A DNA stretch of 64,000 nt from FEN-1297 sp963710735 (GCA_963710735.1 CAVQBN010000023.1:248001-312000), one strand, 5' to 3'. Counted from the stretch's first letter, positions 36,484 to 46,920 are shown. Numbers and translations are program-made. Notes: generated by a model from the sequence alone, not told the origin.

Positions 36484-38874
36484 ATGCAGAACTTTTACTG
36501 GAAAACAATCTTAATATTTTTGGTTTCATCTGTTATTATTTTATCTCAGGATTTCAGCAACATTAGAATTTGTATTAATCCTGGTCATGGAGGCCATGAC
36601 TCAAATGATAGATTTATTTCAGCAACCGGTTTTTGGGAATCTGACGGAAATTTAGATAAAGGTCTTTATCTAAAACGTATTCTTGAAGGATTTAATGCCG
36701 ATATTGTAATGACCAGGGTAACTAACACAACTGCAGATGATTTACCTTTATCTCAAATAGTAGCAATTGCAAATTCAAATAATGTAGATTATTTCCATGC
36801 TATCCATAGCAATGCATATAATGCTCAATCCAATTACACTCTTCTTCTATTCCAGGGTGGTGACAATACACCGACTTACCCGGGCGCTTTGACTATGGGC
36901 AATTATATTGCTACTGAAATTTATCAAGCACATCGTACAACTGCGAAATATGTTAGAGGTGATTTTGATTTTTATGGAACCGGGCAGCCCTATTTAGGTG
37001 TCTTCAAAGGATTAAATATGCCGGGAACATTATCAGAAGGTTCATTCCATGATTATGTTCCGGAATCCTGGAGGCTTAGAGACTCTGTTTATAAAAAACA
37101 TGAAGCATGGGCAATCGCAAAAGCTTTTATTTCATATTTTAATCTTGTCCCGATTAATACCGGCATGATTGCTGGCATTGTTAGAGATTTAGAGCAGAAA
37201 GTAAGCTATTATTCAATTCCGGGAACTAATGATAATATAAAACCAATTAATAACATTAAAGTTACTCTTGAGCCAGGAAATAAAATTTATAACGGCGATG
37301 AATTTAATAACGGATTTTTTATGTTCGATAGTCTGACTCCAGGCCAATATAAAATAATTTATGAATGCCAGAATTATTTTAAAGATTCGTCCAGCGTAAC
37401 AGTTACGGCCAATAAAACAGTTTTTGCCGACAAATACATGTTATACGACACTACTATCGCTCCAATTGTATCAAATCATTTTCCTGTAAATACACCCGAT
37501 AGTATAAAAACAAGTTCCGTAATAAAAATCTCTTTTAATAGAACAATGAATAGAGAATCGGTTCAAAATGCTTTTTCCATAGAACCTGCAGTGAGCGGAA
37601 CATTTGGCTGGGAAGATCTTGATCAAACTGTAGTATTTACACCGGATATTCCTTTGGAAGGTGCAACTAATTATAAAGTAGGGATATCCACACTCGCTCT
37701 TAGTAAATGGGATGTTCCGATTGATAGTGCATATTCATTTTCGTTTCTAACAAACAGCAGAAACAGATTGTTGCTCTTAAATACTTATCCTTTAAATAAC
37801 CAAGTAAGTGTAAGCAGCACAGTTCAAATTAGGTTGGTATTTGATGCTCCTATTTTTACCGGCTCTTTAGCAGGACAGATTGTTTTATATAATTCTTCCA
37901 ATCAAAGTGTCAATGTAAAGAATGTCCGAATATTTTCGCAGGATGGTAAAGGTTATATAAACTTCGAACCGCAAACAAGTTTACAACCAAGTTCATCTTA
38001 TAAATTAGCCTTAGGCGGGGCAATTGCTGATATGGATCATATTCAGATGGTTGAACCGGTTGAAATAAATTTTCAAACTTCGGCTGAACAAAATAAATTC
38101 GGTTTATTATTAGATAGTTTCGATTCAATTGATCAGTGGGAATTAAATACGGCTGGTACAGACAATGCTTCCACTAAAATCGGTTTAAGTTCTGTTCAGA
38201 AAATTAGCAGTAATTATTCGGGGAAAATAGATTACCTATTCAACACTAATTCAAATGGCCTGGTAAAAATATCATCTCAAAAAGAAATTGATTTCGGTCC
38301 GGAAAGTAATATAAGTTTCGGCTTTTGGGTTTTTGGGGATTTGAGTTTTAACAAACTGGAATGCTCGTTCGGAATTGATTCTGTAATAACACAAAGTCAT
38401 TTTGTTGATACTTTGAACTGGACTGGATGGAAGCTTTTTAAGATTAAAATTCCTGATGTTAATAATAACTATAGTAAATTATTTTATTCTATATCTTTAA
38501 TTCAGGATTCCTTAGGGGTTAATTCAGGAACAATTTATGTGGATGATGTTCAGTATTCAACCTCAACAACTTCTGTTGGTGATATTTCAAATAAAATAAA
38601 TAATTACCAATTATATCAGAATTATCCGAATCCTTTTAATCCCAGCACTGTTATTAAATATCAGATACCACAGCAAAGTTTAGTTACTCTAAGGATATAT
38701 GATATACTGGGTAGGGAATTATCTACTTTAGTAAATGAAGTGAAACCGGCAGGAATTTATAGTATCGAATTCTCTTCTTCAAAAATTGGAAAGAATATTA
38801 CCAGCGGAATTTATTTTTATACTTTAAAGGCCGGTAATTACATTTCAACCAAAAAATTTGTTTTATTAAAGTAA
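36484..38874 (+). CDS. T9SS-exported N-acetylmuramoyl-L-alanine amidase
   Basis: A 796-residue protein. After a signal peptide comes an Amidase_3 domain (about 26-215), a zinc enzyme that cuts the amide bond between muramic acid and the stem peptide: INPGHGGHDS (His35), FWESDGN (Glu52), YFHAIHSNAY (His108) and the catalytic Glu in GTLSEGSFHD. Next are a carboxypeptidase-like beta domain, two bacterial Ig-like (Big_5-type) domains (SNHFPVNTPDSIKTSSVIKI-like starts), a lectin-like beta domain near 540-690, and a C-terminal T9SS sorting domain (QNYPNPFNPST to KKFVLLK). Export past the outer membrane suggests action on foreign cell walls rather than self, but that is inference. Confidence 0.9.
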   Translation: MQNFYWKTILIFLVSSVIILSQDFSNIRICINPGHGGHDSNDRFISATGFWESDGNLDKGLYLKRILEGFNADIVMTRVTNTTADDLPLSQIVAIANSNNVDYFHAIHSNAYNAQSNYTLLLFQGGDNTPTYPGALTMGNYIATEIYQAHRTTAKYVRGDFDFYGTGQPYLGVFKGLNMPGTLSEGSFHDYVPESWRLRDSVYKKHEAWAIAKAFISYFNLVPINTGMIAGIVRDLEQKVSYYSIPGTNDNIKPINNIKVTLEPGNKIYNGDEFNNGFFMFDSLTPGQYKIIYECQNYFKDSSSVTVTANKTVFADKYMLYDTTIAPIVSNHFPVNTPDSIKTSSVIKISFNRTMNRESVQNAFSIEPAVSGTFGWEDLDQTVVFTPDIPLEGATNYKVGISTLALSKWDVPIDSAYSFSFLTNSRNRLLLLNTYPLNNQVSVSSTVQIRLVFDAPIFTGSLAGQIVLYNSSNQSVNVKNVRIFSQDGKGYINFEPQTSLQPSSSYKLALGGAIADMDHIQMVEPVEINFQTSAEQNKFGLLLDSFDSIDQWELNTAGTDNASTKIGLSSVQKISSNYSGKIDYLFNTNSNGLVKISSQKEIDFGPESNISFGFWVFGDLSFNKLECSFGIDSVITQSHFVDTLNWTGWKLFKIKIPDVNNNYSKLFYSISLIQDSLGVNSGTIYVDDVQYSTSTTSVGDISNKINNYQLYQNYPNPFNPSTVIKYQIPQQSLVTLRIYDILGRELSTLVNEVKPAGIYSIEFSSSKIGKNITSGIYFYTLKAGNYISTKKFVLLK

Positions 38875-39222
38875 AAGCAGATCAAAATTTTATAAATTTC
38901 TAAGGAAAATTTATTGATTCAATAATTCATAATTTATCCAAGTATATTTTATTTTTTATTACCGGCAAGTTGAAATTAAATTATTAATCAATTAATTATG
39001 TAATGCGGATTTATCTAAAGATGAGCCGGCAAAATAAAAAACTTATAAACATGTCTAATTTATTTTTCGCAAATTATAAAAAGTTTATATAAATTTGTTT
39101 GTAAATAATTAAATAGTTTTTATAAATAGGAAAATTAAACATCTAGTGTGCCTGCCTAGGCTTTCATCTTTTTTTAATCAAGTTGTTTATCTTAAATCCT
39201 CAATTTTCAAAAAGGAACCAAA
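38875..39222. other. Intergenic stretch without a gene
   Basis: About 350 AT-rich bases, no credible open frame or terminator-like hairpin. CCGGCAA occurs twice in direct orientation. The last bases hold AAAGGAA, the ribosome binding site of pyrK. It presumably contains the pyrK promoter, which I cannot place. Confidence 0.5.
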
Positions 39223-39984
39223 TTGTTCATCATTAATGCTCCGGTTGAAAAGGTTATAGAACTCGATAATAATATATTTTTATTAAAGATCCATTGCCCT
39301 CAAATTTCTACAATAATTAAACCGGGACAATTTCTTAATATCAGAGTATCTGAAACCATTTATCCTTTATTAAGAAGGCCTTTTAGCGTTTGTGATGTGG
39401 AAGGTGAATATTTCTATATTATGTTTAATGTTCTAGGTGAAGGCACAAAAATATTGGCTGAAAAACATTTAGGAGATACAATTGATGTTTTAGGGCCTTT
39501 AGGTAATGGATTCAACTTCACAGGATCTTATGATACCGCAATAATTGTTGGCGGTGGATTAGGTGCGGCTCCGTTTCCTTATTTAATTAGAGCTATTGGG
39601 AATCAAAAAAAAGTTTACTCTTTTATAGGCGGAAAAACTTACAAAGACGTAATTACTCATGGAATTAAAAACATTTCAATTGCAACGGACGATGGATCAT
39701 TAGGGTTCAAAGGAACTGTGGTGGAATTATTGAAAGATAACCTGGATTTATTAAATTCAGGTAATATAAAAATTTTTGCTTGCGGACCGAATGCAATGTT
39801 GAGAACTCTAAAAGAATTTTCTATAAATAATAATTTTGAATGTGAAGTTTCCACTGAATGTGCGATGGCCTGCGGTTTTGGAATTTGCCAGGGATGTCCG
39901 ATTGAATCTACTAAAAAGTCTGATAAATATTTATTGGTTTGTAAAGACGGACCTGTATTCAATGTTAAGGATGTTGTAATATGA
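39223..39984 (+). CDS. pyrK: Dihydroorotate dehydrogenase electron-transfer subunit
   Basis: A 253-residue flavoprotein that couples class 1B dihydroorotate dehydrogenase to NAD+. The FAD site is LLRRPFSVCDV, the NAD(H) region VGGGLGAAPFPYLIRAI, and the C-terminal [2Fe-2S] cysteines lie in STECAMACGFGICQGCP plus a final Cys in LLVCKDG. The start is TTG at 39223; AAAGGAA lies a few bases ahead and no ATG is available before the conserved N terminus. The stop overlaps pyrD by four bases. Confidence 0.94.
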   Translation: MFIINAPVEKVIELDNNIFLLKIHCPQISTIIKPGQFLNIRVSETIYPLLRRPFSVCDVEGEYFYIMFNVLGEGTKILAEKHLGDTIDVLGPLGNGFNFTGSYDTAIIVGGGLGAAPFPYLIRAIGNQKKVYSFIGGKTYKDVITHGIKNISIATDDGSLGFKGTVVELLKDNLDLLNSGNIKIFACGPNAMLRTLKEFSINNNFECEVSTECAMACGFGICQGCPIESTKKSDKYLLVCKDGPVFNVKDVVI

Positions 39985-40898
39985 GCAAAGTAGATTTATC
40001 AGTGCAGATAGGACCTCTCAAACTTAGAAATCCCATTTTACTTGCTTCCGGAACAGTAGGGTATGGAAATGAAGTAGCCGAGTTTGTTGATTTAAATAAA
40101 ATCGGCGGGATAGTTACAAAATCTCTGAGTTTAAAACCTAGAAAAGGGAATCCGCCGCAGAGAATAGTTGAGACTCCTTCGGGGATGCTTAATGCAATTG
40201 GACTGGCTAATGTTGGAGTCGAAGTCTTCTTAAAAGAAAAAATTCCCTTTCTAAAAAATTATGATGTTCCCTTAATTTGTAATATTGCGGCAAGTACTAT
40301 TGAAGAATACGTTGAATGTACGCGAATATTAACAGAGGAAGTAACCATAAAGGCATTTGAAATAAATGTTTCATGCCCGAATGTAAAAGAAGGGGGATTA
40401 CAATTCGGAAATAATGTGGCAATGGTCGGGAAAATAACTGAAAGAGTTAAAGCTGTTACTAATAAACCCGTGATAATAAAATTATCACCTAATGTTTCTT
40501 ATATTTCTGAGTTTGCAAAAGTAGTGAAAGAGTCAGGCGGGGACGCTGTTTCTGCGATCAATACCTTAGTAGGTACTTCATTTGATATCTTTAAAAGGAA
40601 ACCAAAAATATTTAATATAAACGGCGGTTTATCCGGCCCTGCTATTAAACCGGTTGCATTAGCTAAGGTATTGGAGATAAGTAGGAATGTAGATATCCCG
40701 ATAATTGGGATTGGGGGAATAATGAATTGGAAAGACGTAGTTGAATTTATGATTGTAGGTGCTTCTGCTATACAACTCGGCACACTGAATTTTATAAATC
40801 CTGCTGCTTCAATCGAAATTTTAGAATCACTTGAAAAATATTGTATTGAAAATGGAATTGAAAAATTGTCGCAATTAACTGCTTCGTATATTATTTGA
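39981..40898 (+). CDS. pyrD: Dihydroorotate dehydrogenase, class 1B catalytic subunit
   Basis: A 305-residue FMN enzyme of pyrimidine synthesis that oxidises dihydroorotate to orotate. Conserved parts: LRNPILLASGTVGYG, GGIVTKSLSLKPRKGNPPQR, NAIGLANVGVEVF, FEINVSCPNVKEGG with the catalytic Cys of this class, VIIKLSPNVS, and IPIIGIGGIMNW. Its four-base overlap with pyrK confirms the class 1B heterotetramer. folC follows directly. Confidence 0.95.
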   Translation: MSKVDLSVQIGPLKLRNPILLASGTVGYGNEVAEFVDLNKIGGIVTKSLSLKPRKGNPPQRIVETPSGMLNAIGLANVGVEVFLKEKIPFLKNYDVPLICNIAASTIEEYVECTRILTEEVTIKAFEINVSCPNVKEGGLQFGNNVAMVGKITERVKAVTNKPVIIKLSPNVSYISEFAKVVKESGGDAVSAINTLVGTSFDIFKRKPKIFNINGGLSGPAIKPVALAKVLEISRNVDIPIIGIGGIMNWKDVVEFMIVGASAIQLGTLNFINPAASIEILESLEKYCIENGIEKLSQLTASYII

Positions 40899-40903
40899 AA
40901 CTT

Positions 40904-42169
40904 ATGGACCTGAAATCCGCTTTAGAAAAATTATATTCGCTTCATACATTTGGAATTAAGCTGGGATTGGAGAACATTCAAAAATTTCTCTCCACCCTAG
41001 ATAATCCTCAAAGTAAACTAAAAACTATCCATATTGCCGGCTCAAACGGGAAGGGAAGTACTGCGGCTTTTATAGCAAGTATTTTGATGGAATATGGATA
41101 TAAAGTAGGATTGTATACATCCCCGCATTTTATCAGGTTTAATGAACGCATACAAATTAATAATGTACAAATTCCGGATGAATATTTAGCAAATTTTATA
41201 ACTGAATCCGAAGATTATATTGATAAACACAAATTAACATTTTTTGAAGTTACCACTGCAATTGCCTTTAAATATTTTGCTGAAAATGATGTCGATTTTG
41301 CTGTAATTGAAACCGGATTAGGAGGCAGACTTGATGCAACTAATGTTCTTGATCCTCTGGCGGTTGTAATAACTTCCATTAGTTTGGAACATACCAATAT
41401 CTTAGGAGACACGATTCGCAAAATAGCATTTGAGAAAGCTGCAATAATTAAAAAGCATATTCATGTATTCGTAGGTAAATTACCTATGGAAGCAGTAGCT
41501 GTTGTAGAAGAAAAATGCAGAGAAATGGATAGTAAATTATTCAAAATTGAAGATTATATTAATGTTAAAGGGAATGATTTAGAACTTTATACTGAAGAAA
41601 TTGACCTGGATGACTGGAGTATGCCTTTAAAAGGGATGTATCAAAAATATAATGCCGCACTTGCAGGTTTAGTAGTTTCCAAAACATTATTGAATGATGA
41701 TCTGAAAACCATTTCTAAAGGGATTAGGAATGTAATTAAAAACACAGGTTTACAGGGGAGATTTGAGTATTATTCATATAATCCTGATATTATTTTTGAT
41801 TCCGCTCATAATCCCGAAGGTATCCAAAATTTTTTATCAGAGTTCAAAAAGGGTAATGATAAATACTCCCGTCGGATTTTGTTATTCGGAGTTATGAGAG
41901 ACAAATCCATTAAAGAAATGTTATTAAACCTGCATGAATATTTTGATGAGATTCATGTTACCCAAATGAATTTTGAGAGATCATGTAAAGTAGAGGAAAT
42001 AATAAAAATTGCAGGGGAAATAAAATTAGATGTAATACCTGAATATGATCCTGTAAACTTTATAATGGAATTTAGTAAACAAAACGTTAAAAATTGTTTA
42101 GTTGTAATAGGAAGTATGTACCTTTTGGGCGAAATTAAAACATTTTTAATTGGTAATAAAATTGCTTGA
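40904..42169 (+). CDS. folC: Folylpolyglutamate synthase / dihydrofolate synthase
   Basis: A Mur-ligase-family enzyme of about 421 residues that adds glutamate to dihydropteroate and folates. The ATP site is HIAGSNGKGSTAAFI, the folate/magnesium region includes YTSPHFIRFNERI, and ETGLGGRLDATNV and FDSAHNPEGI are typical. The frame also opens with TTG at 40895, overlapping the pyrD stop; neither start has a clear ribosome binding site, and I prefer ATG 40904. The gene is the third of the pyrK-pyrD-folC run. Confidence 0.92.
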   Translation: MDLKSALEKLYSLHTFGIKLGLENIQKFLSTLDNPQSKLKTIHIAGSNGKGSTAAFIASILMEYGYKVGLYTSPHFIRFNERIQINNVQIPDEYLANFITESEDYIDKHKLTFFEVTTAIAFKYFAENDVDFAVIETGLGGRLDATNVLDPLAVVITSISLEHTNILGDTIRKIAFEKAAIIKKHIHVFVGKLPMEAVAVVEEKCREMDSKLFKIEDYINVKGNDLELYTEEIDLDDWSMPLKGMYQKYNAALAGLVVSKTLLNDDLKTISKGIRNVIKNTGLQGRFEYYSYNPDIIFDSAHNPEGIQNFLSEFKKGNDKYSRRILLFGVMRDKSIKEMLLNLHEYFDEIHVTQMNFERSCKVEEIIKIAGEIKLDVIPEYDPVNFIMEFSKQNVKNCLVVIGSMYLLGEIKTFLIGNKIA

Positions 42170-42194
42170 CATTTTTTTTAATTAAGTGTATGTT
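42166..42194 (+). promoter_or_regulatory. Possible sigma-70-type promoter for rho
   Basis: TTGACA at 42166-42171 overlaps the end of folC, and TATGTT follows at 42189-42194 after 17 bases. If real, the rho transcript has a leader of about 150 bases. The -35 is perfect, the -10 has four of six bases; consensus in this lineage may differ, so this is tentative. Confidence 0.35.
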
Positions 42195-42350
42195 TCGACT
42201 GAACCTCTTGTTCCTATCAACAATAAAAAATAAATTTGAATTGATATTAGTCCCCGAATGCATATCCGGATAAAACCATATAAAAAGAAATTTAGTTTCG
42301 TTAATTAATTAGTTACATAACTTTAAAATAAATTATTTAGGATCAATACA

Positions 42351-43604
42351 ATGCCAATGGATATTTCTGAACTCAAATCTAAGAAGATTGTGGAACTTAA
42401 CGCTATAGCAAAGGATCTTGGTATCTCAGGTTATAGTGACTTAAGAAAGCAAGAACTTATCTTTAAAATTCTGGAAGCTCAGACAGCTAAAGATGGTTTA
42501 ACTTTCTCAAAAGGTGTGCTGGAAGTATTACCAGATGGTTACGGATTTCTCCGTTCATCTGATTACAACTATCTTCCTTCACCCGATGATATTTATGTTT
42601 CACCTTCTCAAATTAAAAAATTCAGTTTAAGAACTGGAGATTTTGTAAGCGGACAAGTTAGGCCCCCAAAAGAAGGCGAAAGATTCTTTGCTTTATTAAG
42701 AGTCGAAGCCGTAAACGGTTTAGAGCCTGAAGGTATTAGAGAAAGAACACTTTTCGATAATTTAGTGCCTGTTTACCCGACAAGAAGAATTAATTTAGAA
42801 TCTGCTCCGGGTGAGTATTCAATGAGAATTATGGATCTTCTTTCTCCGATAGGTAAAGGGCAAAGAGGATTGATCGTTTCTCCTCCTAAAAGCGGTAAAA
42901 CAATTCTTCTGCAGAAAATTGCTAACTCAATAACTAGAAACCACCCTGAAATAAAATTAATTATTTTGCTAATCGATGAACGGCCTGAAGAAGTCACAGA
43001 TATGGAACGTTCCGTTAAAGGCGAAGTAATTAGTTCAACTTTCGATGAACCACCGGAAAGACACGTTCAGGTTGCAGATATGGTAATTGAAAAAGCAAAG
43101 AGATTAGTTGAAGCTAAAGAGGATGTTGTTATTCTCCTTGATAGTATAACAAGACTTGCAAGAGCGCACAATATAGTAGTACCTCATAGCGGTAGAATCC
43201 TTTCTGGCGGTGTTGATGCAAACGCACTTCACAAACCAAAAAGATTTTTCGGAGCAGCACGAAATACCGAAGATGGAGGCAGCTTAACAATTATAGCTAC
43301 AGCTTTAATCGATACCGGCAGCCGTATGGATGATGTTATTTTTGAAGAGTTCAAAGGAACTGGTAATATGGAATTAGTTCTAAATCGTGATCTTAGCGAT
43401 AGAAGAATTTTCCCTGCAATTGATGTTAATCGTTCAGGCACCAGAAGAGAAGACTTGTTGATGAAAGAGGATGAACTTGCCAAGGTATGGATTCTTAGGA
43501 AAATACTCAGCGACTTTAATTCTGTTGAAGCTATGGACTTCTTAATGGATAAGATAAGAGGGACTAAAAATAATAAAGAATTTTTAAATAACATGAACAA
43601 TTAG
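42351..43604 (+). CDS. rho: Transcription termination factor Rho
   Basis: A 417-residue hexameric RNA helicase. It has the N-terminal Rho_N helical region (SELKSKKIVELNAIAKDLGI), the RNA-binding cold-shock-like domain (GVLEVLPDGYGFLRS), Walker A SPPKSGKTILLQKIA, and the downstream blocks LIDERPEEVTDM, VILLDSITRLARAHN and RSGTRREDLL. Length is normal. It stands alone, with long non-coding stretches on each side; a long leader is common for rho and suits autoregulation, though nothing in the sequence proves it. Confidence 0.97.
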   Translation: MPMDISELKSKKIVELNAIAKDLGISGYSDLRKQELIFKILEAQTAKDGLTFSKGVLEVLPDGYGFLRSSDYNYLPSPDDIYVSPSQIKKFSLRTGDFVSGQVRPPKEGERFFALLRVEAVNGLEPEGIRERTLFDNLVPVYPTRRINLESAPGEYSMRIMDLLSPIGKGQRGLIVSPPKSGKTILLQKIANSITRNHPEIKLIILLIDERPEEVTDMERSVKGEVISSTFDEPPERHVQVADMVIEKAKRLVEAKEDVVILLDSITRLARAHNIVVPHSGRILSGGVDANALHKPKRFFGAARNTEDGGSLTIIATALIDTGSRMDDVIFEEFKGTGNMELVLNRDLSDRRIFPAIDVNRSGTRREDLLMKEDELAKVWILRKILSDFNSVEAMDFLMDKIRGTKNNKEFLNNMNN

Positions 43605-43923
43605 TTAGCTTTAAAAGAAAAGGGAATTCACCCATCAGGTTATTATAACCGAATTAGCTTTATTATTTAAAGTGATTGTAGTAAACAAGATATGTTTATC
43701 ATACATAATACTTTATTGTTGATTCATTCTATTAAATGGACATCTGAAAGTATTTAATGATTTTTATTTCGGATTATTATTGAATAAATGAAATAATTAA
43801 ATATCTGTTAAATAATAATGGTTTATAAGTCTGACTATTGAAAAGGGGAATAAATTTATATTTGGCGCTAATCATAAATAAACGATATATTTATAATTAT
43901 ATAACAATATATTTCTTAAGCCA
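43605..43923. other. Intergenic stretch without a gene
   Basis: About 320 bases, AT-rich. A short GGTTATTATAACC palindrome near 43638 is the only visible structure after rho and has no T tract. No open frame or repeat stands out. Confidence 0.5.
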
Positions 43924-45198
43924 ATGTATAGAGTATTATATCGTTCTCTTTTAATTTCTTTGATTTTAGTGGTGTCTTCCGTAACCGGCAAAGGCCAGAT
44001 ACTGCCGCATTTAATTTATTCTGAAATTCATATAATACCATCCGATTCCGTCAATAATATTTATTATTCTTATCGAATTCCTTTTAACAGATTTGTTTTT
44101 ATTAAAGATGGGCAAGCATATACTGCTAATTTTAGAATTACAATTGAAATAACTGATTCGAGCGGCCAATATGTAACCAGGCAGAATGAAGAAAAAAAAA
44201 TAATAACTAAGAACTTTGATGAGACAATATCAAATGGAAAGTATATAGAAGGGGTTCTGTCATTCAAAGCCGGAGACGGATTTTACAATTTGCTCCCAAT
44301 TATTTCAGATGAAAATTCAAGCCGGGATATGAGAATGCACCCATTGGAATTCTCAACAAAGCTTAAGGAAATTTCTAACTTTTTACGGCCTGTAATATGT
44401 AATTCAATCAAATCATCATGCGATAATTCCCAATCTTTTGAGCTTACAAACTTTGACGGAGATATACCTTTTAGCGAAGCAAATTATTATATGTTGATAC
44501 CCTCAATGGATACTTCTATAAAAAAAATCAATGTAACTATAGTTTGTAAAGAAGATACAGTCTTATCGGAATATGTCACTTCATACTTTGATTCAGGCAT
44601 TTCATTTAAGGAATGTGAAGATAATATTTCAATTGATGAAAATAAAAAAGAAAAACATTTGAGGAATTTTCTTCTTGAAAATTTTAGTCAAAAATTAGAT
44701 GAAGGTAAATATCAAATTCATATTTCAAAAGTGGGAAGTGCAAAATCAAAAAAATATTTCGAACAAAATGTAAGGTGGTTTAACAAGCCTTTTTCTCTTT
44801 ATGATCCCAAAGAAGCAATCAAAATTTTAAAGTACACGGCAAATAAAACTATTGTCGATTCTTTATTGAACTTCAGCTCAAAAAGATATAATGAAGTACT
44901 TTCTAATTATTGGAAGAAATTTGATCCTACGAAATTAACTGAATTCAATCCTCTGATGAATGAATTTTACACAAGAGTTGACTATGCTATAAAACATTTT
45001 TCTCCTTTATCTAAGAATAATGGCGCAAATACAGACAGAGGCAGAATATATATTATTTACGGAAAGCCGGAAGAAGTTGAACGAACTTCCAATCAGTATG
45101 GCAGAATGGTTGAACGATGGGTTTATGAAAATCCTGACAGAATTTTTGATTTTGTTGAAAAAGACGGGACAGGTAATTATACTTTATTAAAGGACTAA
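43924..45198 (+). CDS. GWxTD-domain secreted protein
   Basis: A 424-residue protein with an N-terminal signal peptide ending near VTGKGQ. The C-terminal third matches the GWxTD domain found in Bacteroidota, Chlorobi and Acidobacteria: FWKK-like start (YWKKFDPTKLTEFNPLMNEF), then YTRVDYAIKHF and the hallmark DRGRIYIIYGKPEEVE. The family has no proved function and is often found near outer-membrane genes. The actual GWxTD motif is not visible as such. The stop overlaps pdxA by one base (TAATG), so translation is coupled. Confidence 0.82.
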   Translation: MYRVLYRSLLISLILVVSSVTGKGQILPHLIYSEIHIIPSDSVNNIYYSYRIPFNRFVFIKDGQAYTANFRITIEITDSSGQYVTRQNEEKKIITKNFDETISNGKYIEGVLSFKAGDGFYNLLPIISDENSSRDMRMHPLEFSTKLKEISNFLRPVICNSIKSSCDNSQSFELTNFDGDIPFSEANYYMLIPSMDTSIKKINVTIVCKEDTVLSEYVTSYFDSGISFKECEDNISIDENKKEKHLRNFLLENFSQKLDEGKYQIHISKVGSAKSKKYFEQNVRWFNKPFSLYDPKEAIKILKYTANKTIVDSLLNFSSKRYNEVLSNYWKKFDPTKLTEFNPLMNEFYTRVDYAIKHFSPLSKNNGANTDRGRIYIIYGKPEEVERTSNQYGRMVERWVYENPDRIFDFVEKDGTGNYTLLKD

Positions 45199-46184
45199 TG
45201 AATAAATTTGCTTTTACTTGTGGAGATATTAACGGGATAGGGCCCGAGATTGTAATTAAAGCTTTAAATAAAATTACGTCTACCTCGAAAGATAATTTTG
45301 TTTTTATATGTCCTGAAAATGTATTTATTAAAAATATTAAAATTACAAAACCTTCTTTTGAATATTTTATTACTGACCAAATAAAAAACAGTAATAAAAG
45401 AGTAACAGTGTTGGATATTGGAGAATATAAATGCAATTTTGGTACTCCGACAGTTTACTCCGGCAATGCAGCTTTCAATGCTGTACAAATATCATTTCAA
45501 CTTGCTTACAACAAAATTGTCGATGCAATTGTAACTGCACCGCTTTCCAAAACAGCAATCAATTTAGCCGGTAAACATTTCCCCGGTCATACTGAGATGT
45601 ATGCTGAATGGTCAAATGTAAAAAATTTTGTTATGATGTTTTTATCTAAAAGAATGAATGCGGCTTTAGCTACAATTCATGAACCAATAATTAATGTACC
45701 CAATTTAATTAGTCTTAAAAATTTAAAAAATAAGCTAAATGTTATTATAAATTCATTAGTAAAAGATTTAGGTATTAAAAATCCTAAAATCGCAGTACTC
45801 GGACTTAATCCGCATGCAGGCGAAGAAGGCTTGATTGGTAAAGAAGAACAAAGAATATTAAAGCCTCTATTAAATCTAAAAGAATTTAGTAATTATTTAA
45901 GCGGGCCATTTTCCCCTGATGCTTTTTTTGCAAATAGGCTGTATAAAAATTATGATTTAGTCCTTGGAATGTACCATGACCAGGTTTTAATTCCTTTTAA
46001 ATTAATTAATTTCGGATCGGGAGTAAATTATACTGCAGGATTACCAATTATTCGTACTTCCCCGGATCATGGTACGGCATTCGATATTGCAGGAAAGTGC
46101 CTAGCAAATGAATCCAGTTTTTTAGAAGCATATAAGTACGCAAAAAAGATTGTAATTAATCGGAAAAAGAATGGGCGAGTATAA
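45198..46184 (+). CDS. pdxA: 4-hydroxythreonine-4-phosphate dehydrogenase
   Basis: A 328-residue NAD-dependent enzyme of the DXP-dependent pyridoxal phosphate pathway. Conserved blocks: GDINGIGPEIVIKAL, VTAPLSKTAINLAG with the following FPGHTEMYAEW, LGLNPHAGEEGLIG, GPFSPDAFF, MYHDQVLIPFKLI, and RTSPDHGTAFDIAG with metal-binding His/Asp. It sits between the GWxTD gene and a methyltransferase, overlapping both. Confidence 0.96.
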   Translation: MNKFAFTCGDINGIGPEIVIKALNKITSTSKDNFVFICPENVFIKNIKITKPSFEYFITDQIKNSNKRVTVLDIGEYKCNFGTPTVYSGNAAFNAVQISFQLAYNKIVDAIVTAPLSKTAINLAGKHFPGHTEMYAEWSNVKNFVMMFLSKRMNAALATIHEPIINVPNLISLKNLKNKLNVIINSLVKDLGIKNPKIAVLGLNPHAGEEGLIGKEEQRILKPLLNLKEFSNYLSGPFSPDAFFANRLYKNYDLVLGMYHDQVLIPFKLINFGSGVNYTAGLPIIRTSPDHGTAFDIAGKCLANESSFLEAYKYAKKIVINRKKNGRV

Positions 46185-46920
46185 ACAAGTAAAAATATAC
46201 GAAAAGCTTCCTTTGATCTATGATTATCTCATGAAGTCAATTAATTATGAGACTTGGGCTAAGTATATTTTTAATATTGTTAAACCATACATATCAAAAG
46301 ACGGATTAGTCCTTGAATTAGCTGGCGGCAGCTGTAAGTTCGCAAATTATTTTGTAAAATATTTTCCGAAGATTATTGTAACGGATATTTCGAAAAATAT
46401 GCTCCTAAGAGATAAAAAAAATTTGCCTTTAAAAGTTTGCTGTAATATGTCGAACATTCCATTTAAAAAGAATTTTGATTTGATATATTCTAATTTTGAC
46501 AGCGTAAATTATTTAACAAGTAAAAAGCAATTACTTGAATTATTTAAAGAAGTATCAAAACTCTTAACTGAAAACGGAATATTTACTTTTGATGTTAGTC
46601 TTGAAAAAAATAGTATTGTGCACATAAAGATTCCGGTTAGAAGCGGCGATTATGAAGGCATAAATTTTAATCAGAAAAGTGAATATAATAAGAGAAATAG
46701 AATTCATAAAAATACTTTTATATTTAAAAGTAATGATGAAGTTCTTAAAGAAATTCATCGTCAGAAAATTTATCCGTTCGAAACATATTTTGAATTGCTG
46801 GATACTGCAGGGCTTTATGTAAAACATTGTTATAATGCTTTTACATACAATGATGGCACTGCTGATTCAGAAAGGATACAATTTATTACAAAGAAGGTTA
46901 AAAAAAATGTTGTCATTTAG
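46171..46920 (+). CDS. Class I SAM-dependent methyltransferase
   Basis: A 249-residue protein with a Rossmann-type SAM-binding core: motif I VLELAGGSCKFANYF (residues 49-63), acidic motif II IVTDISKNML, then NIPFKKNFDLIYSNFDSVNY. It begins 14 bases before the pdxA stop, and ftsE begins 14 bases before its own stop. The substrate is not evident. It resembles small-molecule methyltransferases more than rRNA ones, but that is a weak impression. Confidence 0.82.
   Translation: MGEYKQVKIYEKLPLIYDYLMKSINYETWAKYIFNIVKPYISKDGLVLELAGGSCKFANYFVKYFPKIIVTDISKNMLLRDKKNLPLKVCCNMSNIPFKKNFDLIYSNFDSVNYLTSKKQLLELFKEVSKLLTENGIFTFDVSLEKNSIVHIKIPVRSGDYEGINFNQKSEYNKRNRIHKNTFIFKSNDEVLKEIHRQKIYPFETYFELLDTAGLYVKHCYNAFTYNDGTADSERIQFITKKVKKNVVI

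Noticed and set aside
46835..46906. Earlier start for ftsE
   Set aside because: It would add 24 residues unlike any FtsE and lie deep in the methyltransferase gene; ATG 46907 has AGAAGG ahead and begins the family-typical sequence.
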